Shown: piece by piece, positions 35,293-43,588 of the stretch
Layout: each line of letters opens with the position of its first letter
How positions within the stretch are numbered: position 1 is the first letter of the stretch
Source of the DNA: Rhizobium sp. J15
Lineage (GTDB): Bacteria > Pseudomonadota > Alphaproteobacteria > Rhizobiales > Rhizobiaceae
DNA: 64,000 bases
Direction of reading: 5' to 3'
Assembly: GCF_002531825.1 (NCBI RefSeq)
Contig: NZ_NWSX01000006.1
Coordinates: forward strand, 186,001-250,000
The notes under the pieces: model-generated
What the model saw: the letters and a program-made list of their open reading frames with translations, nothing else
Told to the model about the DNA's origin: nothing
Databases searched by the model: none
Program-made: the position numbers and the translations under genes

Positions 35293-35605
35293 TTTCCGTT
35301 CTTTCGATGCGCGCGCAGCCGCCGGATCATTTTTTACCGGGGGATTGTCTCGATGTTTTTGCTGCGTGCCCGATGTCATGGCGCTAACATCTTCTTCTCC
35401 GGAACGGATGAGCTGAGTCGGCTCCGTACCGTGTCCTCAGGGTGACACTGCCAGTATTTCTCTTTTGTGGCGCCCGAGACTGTGGAGAAGTCGAACAATG
35501 GGCACAGGCGTTCAGGATTTAGGCGAGACCAGCTCCGCTCCGATCGCAGCCCCTTGATTTCTCCATCCGGAATTGCAAATCCGGAGTTGGAAAAAGACAG
35601 AACGG
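35293..35605 (+). other. Upstream region of dnaB, no gene seen
   Basis: About 310 bp between the rplI terminator and dnaB. No reading frame with coding character was found. It contains a direct repeat ATCCGGA-N7-ATCCGGA at 35564-35584, close to dnaB. The dnaB promoter must lie here, but no hexamer pair stands out. Confidence 0.4.
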
Positions 35606-37108
35606 ATGATGATGAACGACGCCGCTCGAAAGATTGCAGCCGTTGCTCCTTCGGAGCAGCACTATCGCGAAGCACCCAACAACATCGAAGCCGAGCAGGC
35701 GCTTCTGGGTGCCATCCTGATGAATAACGACGCCTATTACCGGGTGTCGGATTTCCTGAAGCCGATCCATCTCTACGAGCCGCTGCACCGGAAGATCTTC
35801 GAGGTTGCCGGCGACATCATCCGCATGGGCAAGATCGCCAACCCAGTGACGATCAAGACCTTCCTGAAAGCCGACGAGAAGGTCGGCGACATGACCGTGT
35901 CGCAATATCTGGCGAGCCTCGTCAGCAACGCGGTCACCGTCATCAATGCCGAGGACTATGGGCGGGCGATCTATGATCTCGCGCTGCGCCGGGCGCTGAT
36001 CACCATCGGCGAGGACGTCGTCAACATCGCTTACGACGCGCCGCTCGACATGCCGCCGCAGTCGCAGATCGAGGATACCGAGCGCCGCCTCTTCGAACTT
36101 GCCGAAAACGGCCGCTACGACGGCGGCTTCCAGTCCTTCAACGATGCCGTCGCGCTGGCGATCGACATGGCGGCCGTCGCCAAGGAACGCGACGGCGGGC
36201 TTTCGGGCATCTCCACCGGCATCCACTCGCTGGATGCCAAGATGGGCGGCCTGCAGCGGTCGGACTTGATCATCCTCGCCGGGCGCCCCGGCATGGGCAA
36301 GACCTCGCTTGCAACCAACATCGCCTACAACATCGCGGCCGCCTATGAGGGCGAAGTGCAGTCGGACGGCAGCACGAAGGCCAAGAACGGCGGCGTCGTC
36401 GGCTTCTATTCGCTCGAAATGTCGTCCGAACAGCTCGCCACCCGTATCATCTCCGAACAGACGGAAGTCTCCTCCTCGAAGATCCGTCGCGGCGACATCA
36501 ACGATGCGGATTTCGAAAAGCTCGTCGCCTGCTCGATGATGATGCAGAAGGTGCCGCTCTATATCGACCAGACCGGCGGTATCTCGATCGCCCAGCTTTC
36601 GGCGCGCGCACGCCGCCTCAAGCGCCAGCGCGGCCTCGATGTGCTCGTGGTCGACTACGTGCAGTTGATGACCGGCTCGGGCAAATCGAGCGACAACCGC
36701 GTCCAGGAAATCACCCAGATCACTACCGGCCTGAAGGCGCTCGGCAAGGAACTCAACGTTCCGATCATCGCGCTGTCGCAGCTCTCGCGTCAGGTCGAAA
36801 GCCGTGACGACAAGCGCCCGCAGCTTTCCGACCTTCGCGAATCCGGTTCGATCGAGCAGGACGCAGACGTCGTGCTCTTCGTGTTCCGCGAGGAATATTA
36901 CGTCAAGAACCAGGAGCCGCGGGATATCCACGATCCGAAATATCCGGAATGGGAAGCGACTTTCGACAAGGTTAAGGGCACGGCCGACGTCATCATCGCC
37001 AAGCAGCGTCACGGGCCGACCGGCACGGTGAAGCTCGCCTTCCAGGCGGAGTTCACGCGTTTCGCCGATCTCGCCGATCCTTCCTTCATACAATACGAGG
37101 AACATTGA
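35606..37108 (+). CDS. dnaB: Replicative DNA helicase
   Basis: About 500 residues; three tandem ATGs (35606, 35609, 35612) make the exact start uncertain. The hexameric helicase that unwinds DNA at the fork. N-terminal domain 'APNNIEAEQALLGAILMNND'; RecA-like domain with Walker A 'AGRPGMGKTSLATN', Walker B 'LDVLVVDYVQLMTG', and 'DLRESGSIEQDADVVLFVFR'. Between Walker A and 'GGVVGFYSLEMSSEQLA' is a ~20-residue insertion ('EGEVQSDGSTKAKN') that I recall from alphaproteobacterial DnaB. No intein. Confidence 0.97.
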   Translation: MMMNDAARKIAAVAPSEQHYREAPNNIEAEQALLGAILMNNDAYYRVSDFLKPIHLYEPLHRKIFEVAGDIIRMGKIANPVTIKTFLKADEKVGDMTVSQYLASLVSNAVTVINAEDYGRAIYDLALRRALITIGEDVVNIAYDAPLDMPPQSQIEDTERRLFELAENGRYDGGFQSFNDAVALAIDMAAVAKERDGGLSGISTGIHSLDAKMGGLQRSDLIILAGRPGMGKTSLATNIAYNIAAAYEGEVQSDGSTKAKNGGVVGFYSLEMSSEQLATRIISEQTEVSSSKIRRGDINDADFEKLVACSMMMQKVPLYIDQTGGISIAQLSARARRLKRQRGLDVLVVDYVQLMTGSGKSSDNRVQEITQITTGLKALGKELNVPIIALSQLSRQVESRDDKRPQLSDLRESGSIEQDADVVLFVFREEYYVKNQEPRDIHDPKYPEWEATFDKVKGTADVIIAKQRHGPTGTVKLAFQAEFTRFADLADPSFIQYEEH

Positions 37109-37132
37109 CGTGGTTTCCCGCATCAATCTCCT

Positions 37133-37435
37133 TTAGAACCCGGCAGCCCGCAGCAGCGCAACCGTTGCAACGCCAATTGCGACGCTGACAAGCATGGGCA
37201 GAAGGCGCGCGGCGATTGCCGTTGCCGCGCAGGCGAGCGCCTCCGCCCAGCCGGCCGCAAAAGCGGTCGGGGCAATGACCGCCATCAGCACGGCGGGCGG
37301 GATGGCCTCGATCGCCGTTCTCCGCCGCTCATCCATCTCGACATGACGGATCAGGACGAGGCCGCTGACGCGGGTGAAGACCGTAGCGGCCGCCATCGCG
37401 AGGATGGCGATGATCGTGTTGAGGTCGAGCGTCAT
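37133..37435 (-). CDS. azlD: AzlD-family membrane protein (branched-chain amino-acid export)
   Basis: 100 residues with three to four hydrophobic helices. Small partner of AzlC. 'AMAAATVFTRVSGLVLIRH' and the conserved 'AIPPAVLMAVIAPTAF' fit the AzlD/BrnE family. Its ATG overlaps the azlC stop by 4 nt (ATGA), so the two subunits are made together. Exported substrates in characterised pairs are branched-chain amino acids or methionine. Confidence 0.88.
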   Translation of the reverse strand: MTLDLNTIIAILAMAAATVFTRVSGLVLIRHVEMDERRRTAIEAIPPAVLMAVIAPTAFAAGWAEALACAATAIAARLLPMLVSVAIGVATVALLRAAGF

Positions 37436-38136
37436 GCCGCCTGCTCCCGCGCCCTGCCCTGCCAGAGTGCCGTTGCCAGCCCGGCCAGAGCGCCGGCGGC
37501 GATATACCAGACCCCCGGCACGAAGTGATGGACCGCAACGGACGCGGCGCCGCTGGCAGCAAGGACGGCACCGGTTTCCGGCCCCTTCCAGAAGCCCATG
37601 ACGAGCACGATGAAGACGGCCGGAAAGGCGAAGTCGAGGCCGATGACCGCTGGATTGCCGAGGAAGGCGCCGAGCAATGCGCCCGCCAGCGAAGAGCCGA
37701 CCCAGGTGAGGTAGAAGGGCGCGACGATGCCGGCATACCAGGCCGGTGTCAGCCGTGTGCTGCCGGCGCGGAATTCCGCCATGGCCCAGAGCTCGTCGGC
37801 GAGGAAGAGCATGGCGACATAACGTTTGATGCCGGAGAAAGACTGCATCTTCGTGCCGATCGACGCGCTCATCAGCACATGGCGGATATTGACCAGCAAG
37901 GCTGCGAAGCCGACGCCGATCCAGCTTGCCGGATGCGTCCAGATGTCCATGGCCACGAATTGCGAACCGCCTGCAAAGACCAGCGCGCTCATCAGCGTCG
38001 TTTCCAGCGGCGAAAGCCCCTTGGTGGCCGCGACCGCGCCGAAAACGAGGCCGATCGGCAAGACGGCGACAACAAGCGGAAAAATGGCACGCATTCCGGC
38101 GAGAAACTCGCCGGATGGCCGGCTGTGCTGCAACAT
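37432..38136 (-). CDS. azlC: AzlC-family branched-chain amino-acid exporter subunit
   Basis: 234 residues, about seven transmembrane helices. Family signature 'GLSPLETTLMSALVFAGGSQ' followed by 'LLVNIRHVLMSASIGTKM'. AGGAGG precedes the ATG. With AzlD it forms a BrnFE-like exporter in the inner membrane. It lies 67 nt downstream of an AraC-type gene in the same orientation, which is its likely regulator. Confidence 0.9.
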   Translation of the reverse strand: MLQHSRPSGEFLAGMRAIFPLVVAVLPIGLVFGAVAATKGLSPLETTLMSALVFAGGSQFVAMDIWTHPASWIGVGFAALLVNIRHVLMSASIGTKMQSFSGIKRYVAMLFLADELWAMAEFRAGSTRLTPAWYAGIVAPFYLTWVGSSLAGALLGAFLGNPAVIGLDFAFPAVFIVLVMGFWKGPETGAVLAASGAASVAVHHFVPGVWYIAAGALAGLATALWQGRAREQAA

Positions 38137-38203
38137 GGCAACCTCCTGATCAAGATCGCGGAGGGTTAACCCAGGCGGCCATGGCTGTATTGAACGAAAG
38201 TGA

Positions 38204-39061
38204 TCAGCCCGTGCGGAATTGGCCGGGCGTCACGCCCGTGCGTGCCTTGAAGTGCCGGGTGAAGTGCGCCTGATCGGCGAAACCGCATTCGAGCGCGATA
38301 TCGGCCGGCATGCGCCCCTGCCGCAGCAGCCGGCGGGCCACCTGCACGCGCCGGTCCGTCAGAAAAGCGTGCGGGGTGATGTGATATTCCTTGCGGAAAG
38401 CGCGGATGAGGTGCGCGCGGCTCAAACCCGCCACGCCGGCCAGTTCCTCGAGGCCCACATCGCTGTCGAAATTCTCGACGAGGTATTCGCGGGCGCGGGC
38501 GACCGCGCTTCGCTCCTTGGTATCGACGGGAACGATGATCGCGCTGCCGTGACGCGCAAAGATCGCCGCCAGCACCGAAAACATTCCCTCATCGGACTCC
38601 AGCGCACCCGCGCCGCTTTCCAGCGTTCGGTGGGCGGCATGAAAGGCATTGGCAAGCTGCGGATCGCGCGGAAGCCCGCCGGGGAAAGACGGCGTCGCAT
38701 GGAAGGCCTTGCCGGTGACATCTTCCAGAATATCGACGAACAGCTTCATGTCGGGATAGATCATCCGGTAGCGATAGCCCTCGCCGCCCGGAGCGCCGTC
38801 ATGGATCACGCCGGGATCGATGAGATAAAGGTCTCCCGGGCCGGTTTCCTCCCGCCTGCCGCTGAGCGTGGCGATCTGGCTGCCGCTTTCTATCGCGCCG
38901 ATGCTGAAGGTATCATGCGCATGCGGCGCATATTCATGCGTCAGGAAGGTGGCGCTCAAACACTCCATGTCGCGGAAGCGGCTATCCCGCCAGAAGCGGG
39001 CCGATTCCACGTTCGCAAGCGGCATGGCTTCGGCCGCCTCTTTTTGCGATACGTTCTGCAT
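38204..39061 (-). CDS. AraC-family transcriptional regulator with cupin sensor domain
   Basis: 285 residues. The N-terminal ~110 residues are an AraC-type cupin ('EYAPHAHDTFSIGAIESGSQ', then 'GDLYLIDPGVIHDG'). The C-terminal ~100 residues hold two HTH motifs: 'GLEELAGVAGLSRAHLIRAF' and 'PADIALECGFADQAHFTRHF', ending 'TGVTPGQFR'. ATG 39061 has no clear ribosome site; a later in-frame ATG at 39025 is possible. Its place ahead of azlCD on the same strand suggests that it controls amino-acid export; the effector is not predictable. Confidence 0.9.
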   Translation of the reverse strand: MQNVSQKEAAEAMPLANVESARFWRDSRFRDMECLSATFLTHEYAPHAHDTFSIGAIESGSQIATLSGRREETGPGDLYLIDPGVIHDGAPGGEGYRYRMIYPDMKLFVDILEDVTGKAFHATPSFPGGLPRDPQLANAFHAAHRTLESGAGALESDEGMFSVLAAIFARHGSAIIVPVDTKERSAVARAREYLVENFDSDVGLEELAGVAGLSRAHLIRAFRKEYHITPHAFLTDRRVQVARRLLRQGRMPADIALECGFADQAHFTRHFKARTGVTPGQFRTG

Positions 39062-39173
39062 CCGGCTAGATTATCGCGGAAGCCTGTACGCGTCTTGAAC
39101 AAAAGTGATCGTGGGACAGGCAAAAGGTGTTATGTCACCGCCTGCGCTTTCCCTTGGCCAGAATGCTCTCTAA

Positions 39174-39220
39174 AGCATGTCGTAATCGTAAAACCGCTGC
39201 ACAGTTTTGCGCGACATGCT
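39174..39220. repeat. Dispersed rhizobial palindromic repeat (GCATGTCG type), copy 2
   Basis: Arms AGCATGTCG (39174-39182) and CGACATGCT (39212-39220) are exact reverse complements; an inner AAAAC/GTTTT pair extends the hairpin. It lies in the 204-bp gap between the AraC gene and alr and shares its core with the copy at 11561 in inverted orientation. Confidence 0.65.
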
Positions 39221-39265
39221 CTAGACTGGCTCGGGCGATTTCCTTTCATTACTTCACGGCGATTC

Positions 39266-40429
39266 ATGACAGATTTTCCCATCCCCTTCGAAGATGACGA
39301 TCTTTTCGCTTCCGCGGGCCTGCGGCTGACTGTCGATCTGACTGCGCTTACGGAGAACTGGCGCGACATGGCGCGGCGCTCCGGCGCTGCGCGCGCCGCG
39401 GCCGTCGTCAAGGCGGACGCCTACGGCATGGGCATCGAGGATGCCGGCGAAGCGCTCTACCTCGCGGGCGCCCGGGATTTTTTCGTCGCGACCGTCGATG
39501 AAGGGGTGACGCTTCGCCTCTATGCGCCAGAGGCGCGCATCTTCGTGCTCTCGGGCATATGGCCGGGCACCGAACGGCGCTTCTTCGAGAACGATCTGGT
39601 GCCGGTGATCTCCTCCGACGAGCAGCTCGCCTTCTGGATGGCAGTGCTTGCCGATTACGGCGATTATCCTTGCGCGCTGCATGTCGATACCGGCTTCAAC
39701 CGGCTGGGGCTGCACATCGAAGATGCGCTGGCGCTCGCCGACGACGTCTCGCGGCCGGCAAGCTTTGCGCCGGTGCTTGTTATGAGCCACCTCGCCTGTG
39801 GCGACGATCCCGGCCATGCCATGAACCGGCGCCAGCTCGAATCATTCCGCAAGGTTAGCGCGGCCTATGAAGGCATCGATTCAAGTCTTGCCGCCTCGGC
39901 CGGAGTCTTTCTCGGCGAAGACTATCACTTCGATCTGACCCGTCCCGGCATCTCGCTTTATGGCGGTGAAGCGGTCAGCGGCATGGCGAACCCGATGCGC
40001 CCGGTCGCCACCGCGGAAGCGCGCGTCATACAGGTGCGGACGGTCGAAGCCGGCGAAACCGTCAGCTACGGACGGGCGCTGCAGCTTCACCGTGACAGCC
40101 GGCTGGCGGTCGTCTCGGCCGGTTATGCCGACGGCTATATCCGCAGCCAGTCGAGCGCCGGCGTGCCTCTGCGCCAGGTCGTGCCGCAAGGCGGCCAAGG
40201 CTTCATCGCCGGACACAAGGTGCCGGTCGCGGGCCGGATCACCATGGATCTGACGATCTTCGACATCACCGACCTGCCGGACAATGCCGTGCGCGCCGGC
40301 GATTATGTCGAACTGTTCGGAAGGAACATGCCGCTCGACGAGGTGGCGCGGGCAGCAGGCACCATCGGATACGAGATCCTGACCAGCATGGGGCTGCGCC
40401 ACGAACGGCGCTACGTGGCCGAGGAGTAG
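39266..40429 (+). CDS. alr: Alanine racemase
   Basis: 387 residues from ATG 39266; the reading frame is open far upstream but that part has no family similarity. PLP enzyme interconverting L- and D-alanine for peptidoglycan. PLP-binding Lys49 in 'AAVVKADAYGMG' and the opposing catalytic Tyr268 in 'GETVSYGRAL' are both present, as are 'HVDTGFNRLGL' and 'RPGISLYGG'. It follows dnaB in many rhizobia; here azlCD and its regulator are inserted on the other strand. Weak ribosome site. Confidence 0.94.
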   Translation: MTDFPIPFEDDDLFASAGLRLTVDLTALTENWRDMARRSGAARAAAVVKADAYGMGIEDAGEALYLAGARDFFVATVDEGVTLRLYAPEARIFVLSGIWPGTERRFFENDLVPVISSDEQLAFWMAVLADYGDYPCALHVDTGFNRLGLHIEDALALADDVSRPASFAPVLVMSHLACGDDPGHAMNRRQLESFRKVSAAYEGIDSSLAASAGVFLGEDYHFDLTRPGISLYGGEAVSGMANPMRPVATAEARVIQVRTVEAGETVSYGRALQLHRDSRLAVVSAGYADGYIRSQSSAGVPLRQVVPQGGQGFIAGHKVPVAGRITMDLTIFDITDLPDNAVRAGDYVELFGRNMPLDEVARAAGTIGYEILTSMGLRHERRYVAEE

Positions 40430-40438
40430 AGCTTGCTG

Positions 40439-41074
40439 TCAGCGGCTGCTGAGCGCGAGACGGACGCCGAGCGCCACGAAAAGCGCACCGAGACCGCGAT
40501 CGAGCCACCGTCCGATTTTTTCGTTGTGCCTCAAAACATCTGCAAGGCGCCCGCCGAGAAGGACGAGCGGCGGTTCGATGAAGGCCGCGACGGCAATGAT
40601 GAGCCCGCCATGCAGCATGAGCTGAGCCCAGGTGGGCCCTGCCCCTTCGACGACGAATTGCGGCAGGAACGCCAAGAAGAATATCGCCACTTTCGGATTG
40701 AGCAGCGACACCAGGATTCCCTGCCGATAGATCCTTGTCGCCGGCAGTTTTTCATCCGCTGCCTTCATCAGGCCGCTGCCGCCACCGGCGCGCAAAGCCT
40801 GGATGCCCAACCAGACGAGATAGGCAGCGCCGATCCATTTGACCGTGGAGAAAGCGAAAGCCGAGGCGGCGAGCACGGCGGACAGGCCGAGCGCCGCCAT
40901 CAGAACATGCAGGCAGGCACCCGACCAAACGCCGAACAGCGCGGAGAAGCCGGCGCGCTTCCCGCTGCGCATCGTGTGGCCGAGGATGAAGGCGATGTCG
41001 GGGCCTGGCGAGAGGTTGAGCAAAACCGCCGCCGACAGGAATGCAAGCCAATGAGTCAGCGAATAATCGAACAT
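40439..41074 (-). CDS. LysE/RhtB-family amino-acid exporter
   Basis: 211 residues with about six transmembrane helices. Family signature 'LLNLSPGPDIAFILGHTMRS' near the N terminus and 'GILVSLLNPKVAIFFLAFLP' in the middle. Members export homoserine, threonine, lysine or other amino acids; the substrate here is unknown. It is convergent with alr (9 nt between stops) and divergent from radA. Confidence 0.9.
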   Translation of the reverse strand: MFDYSLTHWLAFLSAAVLLNLSPGPDIAFILGHTMRSGKRAGFSALFGVWSGACLHVLMAALGLSAVLAASAFAFSTVKWIGAAYLVWLGIQALRAGGGSGLMKAADEKLPATRIYRQGILVSLLNPKVAIFFLAFLPQFVVEGAGPTWAQLMLHGGLIIAVAAFIEPPLVLLGGRLADVLRHNEKIGRWLDRGLGALFVALGVRLALSSR

Positions 41075-41238
41075 CTTCCACCATCCCGGATAAGCAGAGC
41101 CGGAAACATAGGCACGGCGACCACTGATGGGGAAATCATTAGTTTTGATCCGTCGCGATAGCCATTATCTCAAGCACGACAATGATTCGATGAAGCACGC
41201 GACGCTTCATCTTGATAACTCGACTGAAAGAGCGATTG

Positions 41239-42639
41239 ATGGCGAAGGCCAGGACACAGTTCATCTGCCAGAATTGCGGCGCGGTCCATAACCGCTGGGC
41301 CGGCAAATGCGATAGTTGCGGCGAGTGGAACACGATCGTCGAAGAAGATCCGATGGGCGGGATCGGCTCCGGCCCCGGCAAGACGCCGAAGAAGGGCCGC
41401 CCTGTCGCGCTGACGGCACTCTCCGGCGAGATCGAGGAGGCCCCGCGCATCCATACCGCCATGTCGGAGCTCGATCGGGCACTCGGCGGCGGCTTCGTGC
41501 GCGGTTCGGCAGTGCTGATCGGCGGCGATCCGGGCATCGGCAAGTCGACGCTGCTGATGCAGGCGGCAGCCGCCCTTGCGCGGCGCGGCCACAAGATCAT
41601 CTACGTCTCCGGCGAAGAAGCGGTGGCGCAGGTCCGCCTCAGGGCGCAGCGTCTTGCCGCGGCTGATACCGACGTGATGCTGGCAGCCGAAACCAATGTC
41701 GAGGATATTCTGGCGACGCTTGCCGAAGGCAAAAGGCCGGACCTCGTCATCATCGATTCCATCCAGACGCTGTGGAGCGAACTGGCCGAATCCGCGCCGG
41801 GAACGGTGACGCAGGTGCGCACCGGCGTACAGTCGATGATCCGTTTCGCCAAGCAGACGGGTGCGGCCATGGTGCTCGTCGGGCATGTGACCAAGGACGG
41901 GCAGATCGCCGGCCCGCGCGTCGTCGAGCACATGGTCGACGCCGTGCTCTATTTCGAAGGCGATCGCGGCCATCACTACCGTATCCTGCGCACGGTCAAG
42001 AACCGCTTCGGCCCGACCGATGAGATCGGCGTTTTCGAAATGTCCGACAGAGGTTTGCGCGAAGTCGCCAACCCATCCGAACTCTTCCTCGGCGAACGCA
42101 ATGAAAAATCGCCGGGTGCGGCCGTCTTTGCCGGCATGGAAGGTACCCGTCCCGTGCTCGTCGAAGTCCAAGCGCTGGTGGCGCCGACCTCGCTCGGAAC
42201 ACCGCGGCGCGCCGTGGTCGGCTGGGATTCGGCCCGGCTGTCGATGATTCTGGCCGTACTCGAAGCCCATTGCGGCGTCAGGCTCGGCCAGCACGACGTC
42301 TATCTCAACGTCGCCGGCGGTTATCGCATCTCCGAACCGGCCGCCGATCTCGCCGTCGCCTCGGCGCTGGTTTCCTCGCTTGCCGGTATTGCCCTTCCTG
42401 CCGATTGCGTCTATTTCGGCGAAGTCAGCCTGTCGGGCGCCATCCGGCCGGTTGCGCACACCGCCCAGCGCCTCAAGGAAGCCGAGAAGCTGGGTTTTTC
42501 CGCAGCATTGCTTCCGTCCGCCTCCGCCGAACTGCCGAAGAATTCGGGCGGGCGCTGGAGCGAGGTGGAAAGCCTGCCGGATCTGGTCGCGCGCATCGCC
42601 GGCTCGAAGGGGGCGCTGCGTGTGGAAGACGAGGTTTGA
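41239..42639 (+). CDS. radA: DNA repair protein RadA
   Basis: 466 residues from ATG 41239. A RecA-like branch-migration helicase for recombination intermediates. N-terminal zinc finger 'CQNCGAVHNRWAGKCDSCGE' (Cys10, 13, 24, 27), Walker A 'GGDPGIGKSTLLMQ', the RadA-specific 'KNRFGPTDEIGVFEM', and a C-terminal Lon-protease-like domain ('DVYLNVAGGYRISEPAADLA') without the protease dyad's usual context. Upstream of cvpA and purF as in other rhizobia. Confidence 0.97.
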   Translation: MAKARTQFICQNCGAVHNRWAGKCDSCGEWNTIVEEDPMGGIGSGPGKTPKKGRPVALTALSGEIEEAPRIHTAMSELDRALGGGFVRGSAVLIGGDPGIGKSTLLMQAAAALARRGHKIIYVSGEEAVAQVRLRAQRLAAADTDVMLAAETNVEDILATLAEGKRPDLVIIDSIQTLWSELAESAPGTVTQVRTGVQSMIRFAKQTGAAMVLVGHVTKDGQIAGPRVVEHMVDAVLYFEGDRGHHYRILRTVKNRFGPTDEIGVFEMSDRGLREVANPSELFLGERNEKSPGAAVFAGMEGTRPVLVEVQALVAPTSLGTPRRAVVGWDSARLSMILAVLEAHCGVRLGQHDVYLNVAGGYRISEPAADLAVASALVSSLAGIALPADCVYFGEVSLSGAIRPVAHTAQRLKEAEKLGFSAALLPSASAELPKNSGGRWSEVESLPDLVARIAGSKGALRVEDEV

Positions 42640-42729
42640 TCCTTTCATTGCCAAGATTGGTGATGATATAGGAGGCACACGATAAGGCGCGACACGGCCG
42701 CCAAGCGGCAGTCCTGGAGTTGAATTTAC

Positions 42730-43356
42730 ATGCCCATTACGATTTTCGACGGTATTGTCATCGGCGTCGTGCTCTTCTCCGCCGTGCTGGCGATGGTCCG
42801 CGGCTTCTCGCGCGAGATCCTCTCGATCGCAAGCTGGGGCGGCTCCGCCGCCGCCGCCTACTACCTCTACCCCTATCTGCTGCCCTATGCGAAGAAATAC
42901 ACCGATGACGACCGTATCGCGATCGTCGGCTCGGCAGCGGTCGTCTTCCTCATCGCGCTCATCGTCATCTCCTTCATCACGATGAAGATCGCCGATTTCA
43001 TCATCGACAGCCGCATCGGCGCGCTCGACCGCACGCTGGGCTTCCTGTTCGGCGCCGCGCGCGGCGTGCTGCTCCTGGTCGTCGCCGTCGCCTTCTGGAA
43101 CTGGCTCGTCGATGTCGACCACCGCCCGACCTGGGTCAATGAAGCCAAGTCCAAGCCGTTCCTGGATTCGATGGTCGTGAAGCTGAAGTCGGTTCTGCCG
43201 GAGCAATTTGCTCAGATGATACCGGAAAGCATCCGTGATAAGCTGCAGCCGCAGGCACAGGGCACCGAGGGCGCCAATCCGCCGGCCGGCGAGCCGGCTC
43301 CGGCGGAAGACGCACCGGCAGCGCCCGCAGACGGCGCGCAGCAGCCGGCGAATTGA
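42730..43356 (+). CDS. CvpA family membrane protein
   Basis: 208 residues with four hydrophobic helices in the first ~130, matching the CvpA family (colicin V production) also found next to purF in E. coli. 'GFSREILSIASWGGSAAAAY' and 'IIDSRIGALDRTLGFLFGAA' are typical. The C-terminal ~50 residues are a Pro/Ala-rich tail. Its biochemical role is not established, though it is linked to envelope functions. Followed by a GC-rich hairpin and purF. Confidence 0.9.
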   Translation: MPITIFDGIVIGVVLFSAVLAMVRGFSREILSIASWGGSAAAAYYLYPYLLPYAKKYTDDDRIAIVGSAAVVFLIALIVISFITMKIADFIIDSRIGALDRTLGFLFGAARGVLLLVVAVAFWNWLVDVDHRPTWVNEAKSKPFLDSMVVKLKSVLPEQFAQMIPESIRDKLQPQAQGTEGANPPAGEPAPAEDAPAAPADGAQQPAN

Positions 43357-43418
43357 CACAGTGTTCAGCAGCTTGACTCGCCTTTCGGCAATTGCCATTT
43401 GAGCGGGACGTGAAATAA

Positions 43419-43452
43419 GGGTCCGGCCGGGCATTCCAGCTCCGCCGGACCC
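43419..43452 (+). other. Stem-loop between cvpA and purF
   Basis: GGGTCCGGC (43419-43427) and GCCGGACCC (43444-43452) form a 9-bp perfect stem with a 16-nt loop. No T-tract follows. A TTGACA at 43481-43486 just downstream may be the purF -35 box. The hairpin may be a weak terminator for cvpA or a leader structure. Confidence 0.45.
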
Positions 43453-43588
43453 AAGCCGTTTCAGAGCCGGAAAACGGGCTTTGACAGCGGATGTCGTTCA
43501 AGATGAAGTTATCGGAAATCTGCGCGATGTCCGGTATCATGCTATTGGTAATGCCGATCCATTCTTGTGAGAGCAGAGGCCCGCAGAA

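Noticed and set aside
38219..39265. Upstream extension of the alr frame (~349 codons)
   Set aside because: The frame stays open because it is antisense to the AraC regulator. Alanine racemase similarity begins just after ATG 39266.
41170..43434. 754-codon minus-strand frame opposite radA and cvpA
   Set aside because: It spans two well-supported plus-strand genes and their gap, and its translation has no recognisable domain. An antisense artefact of codon bias.
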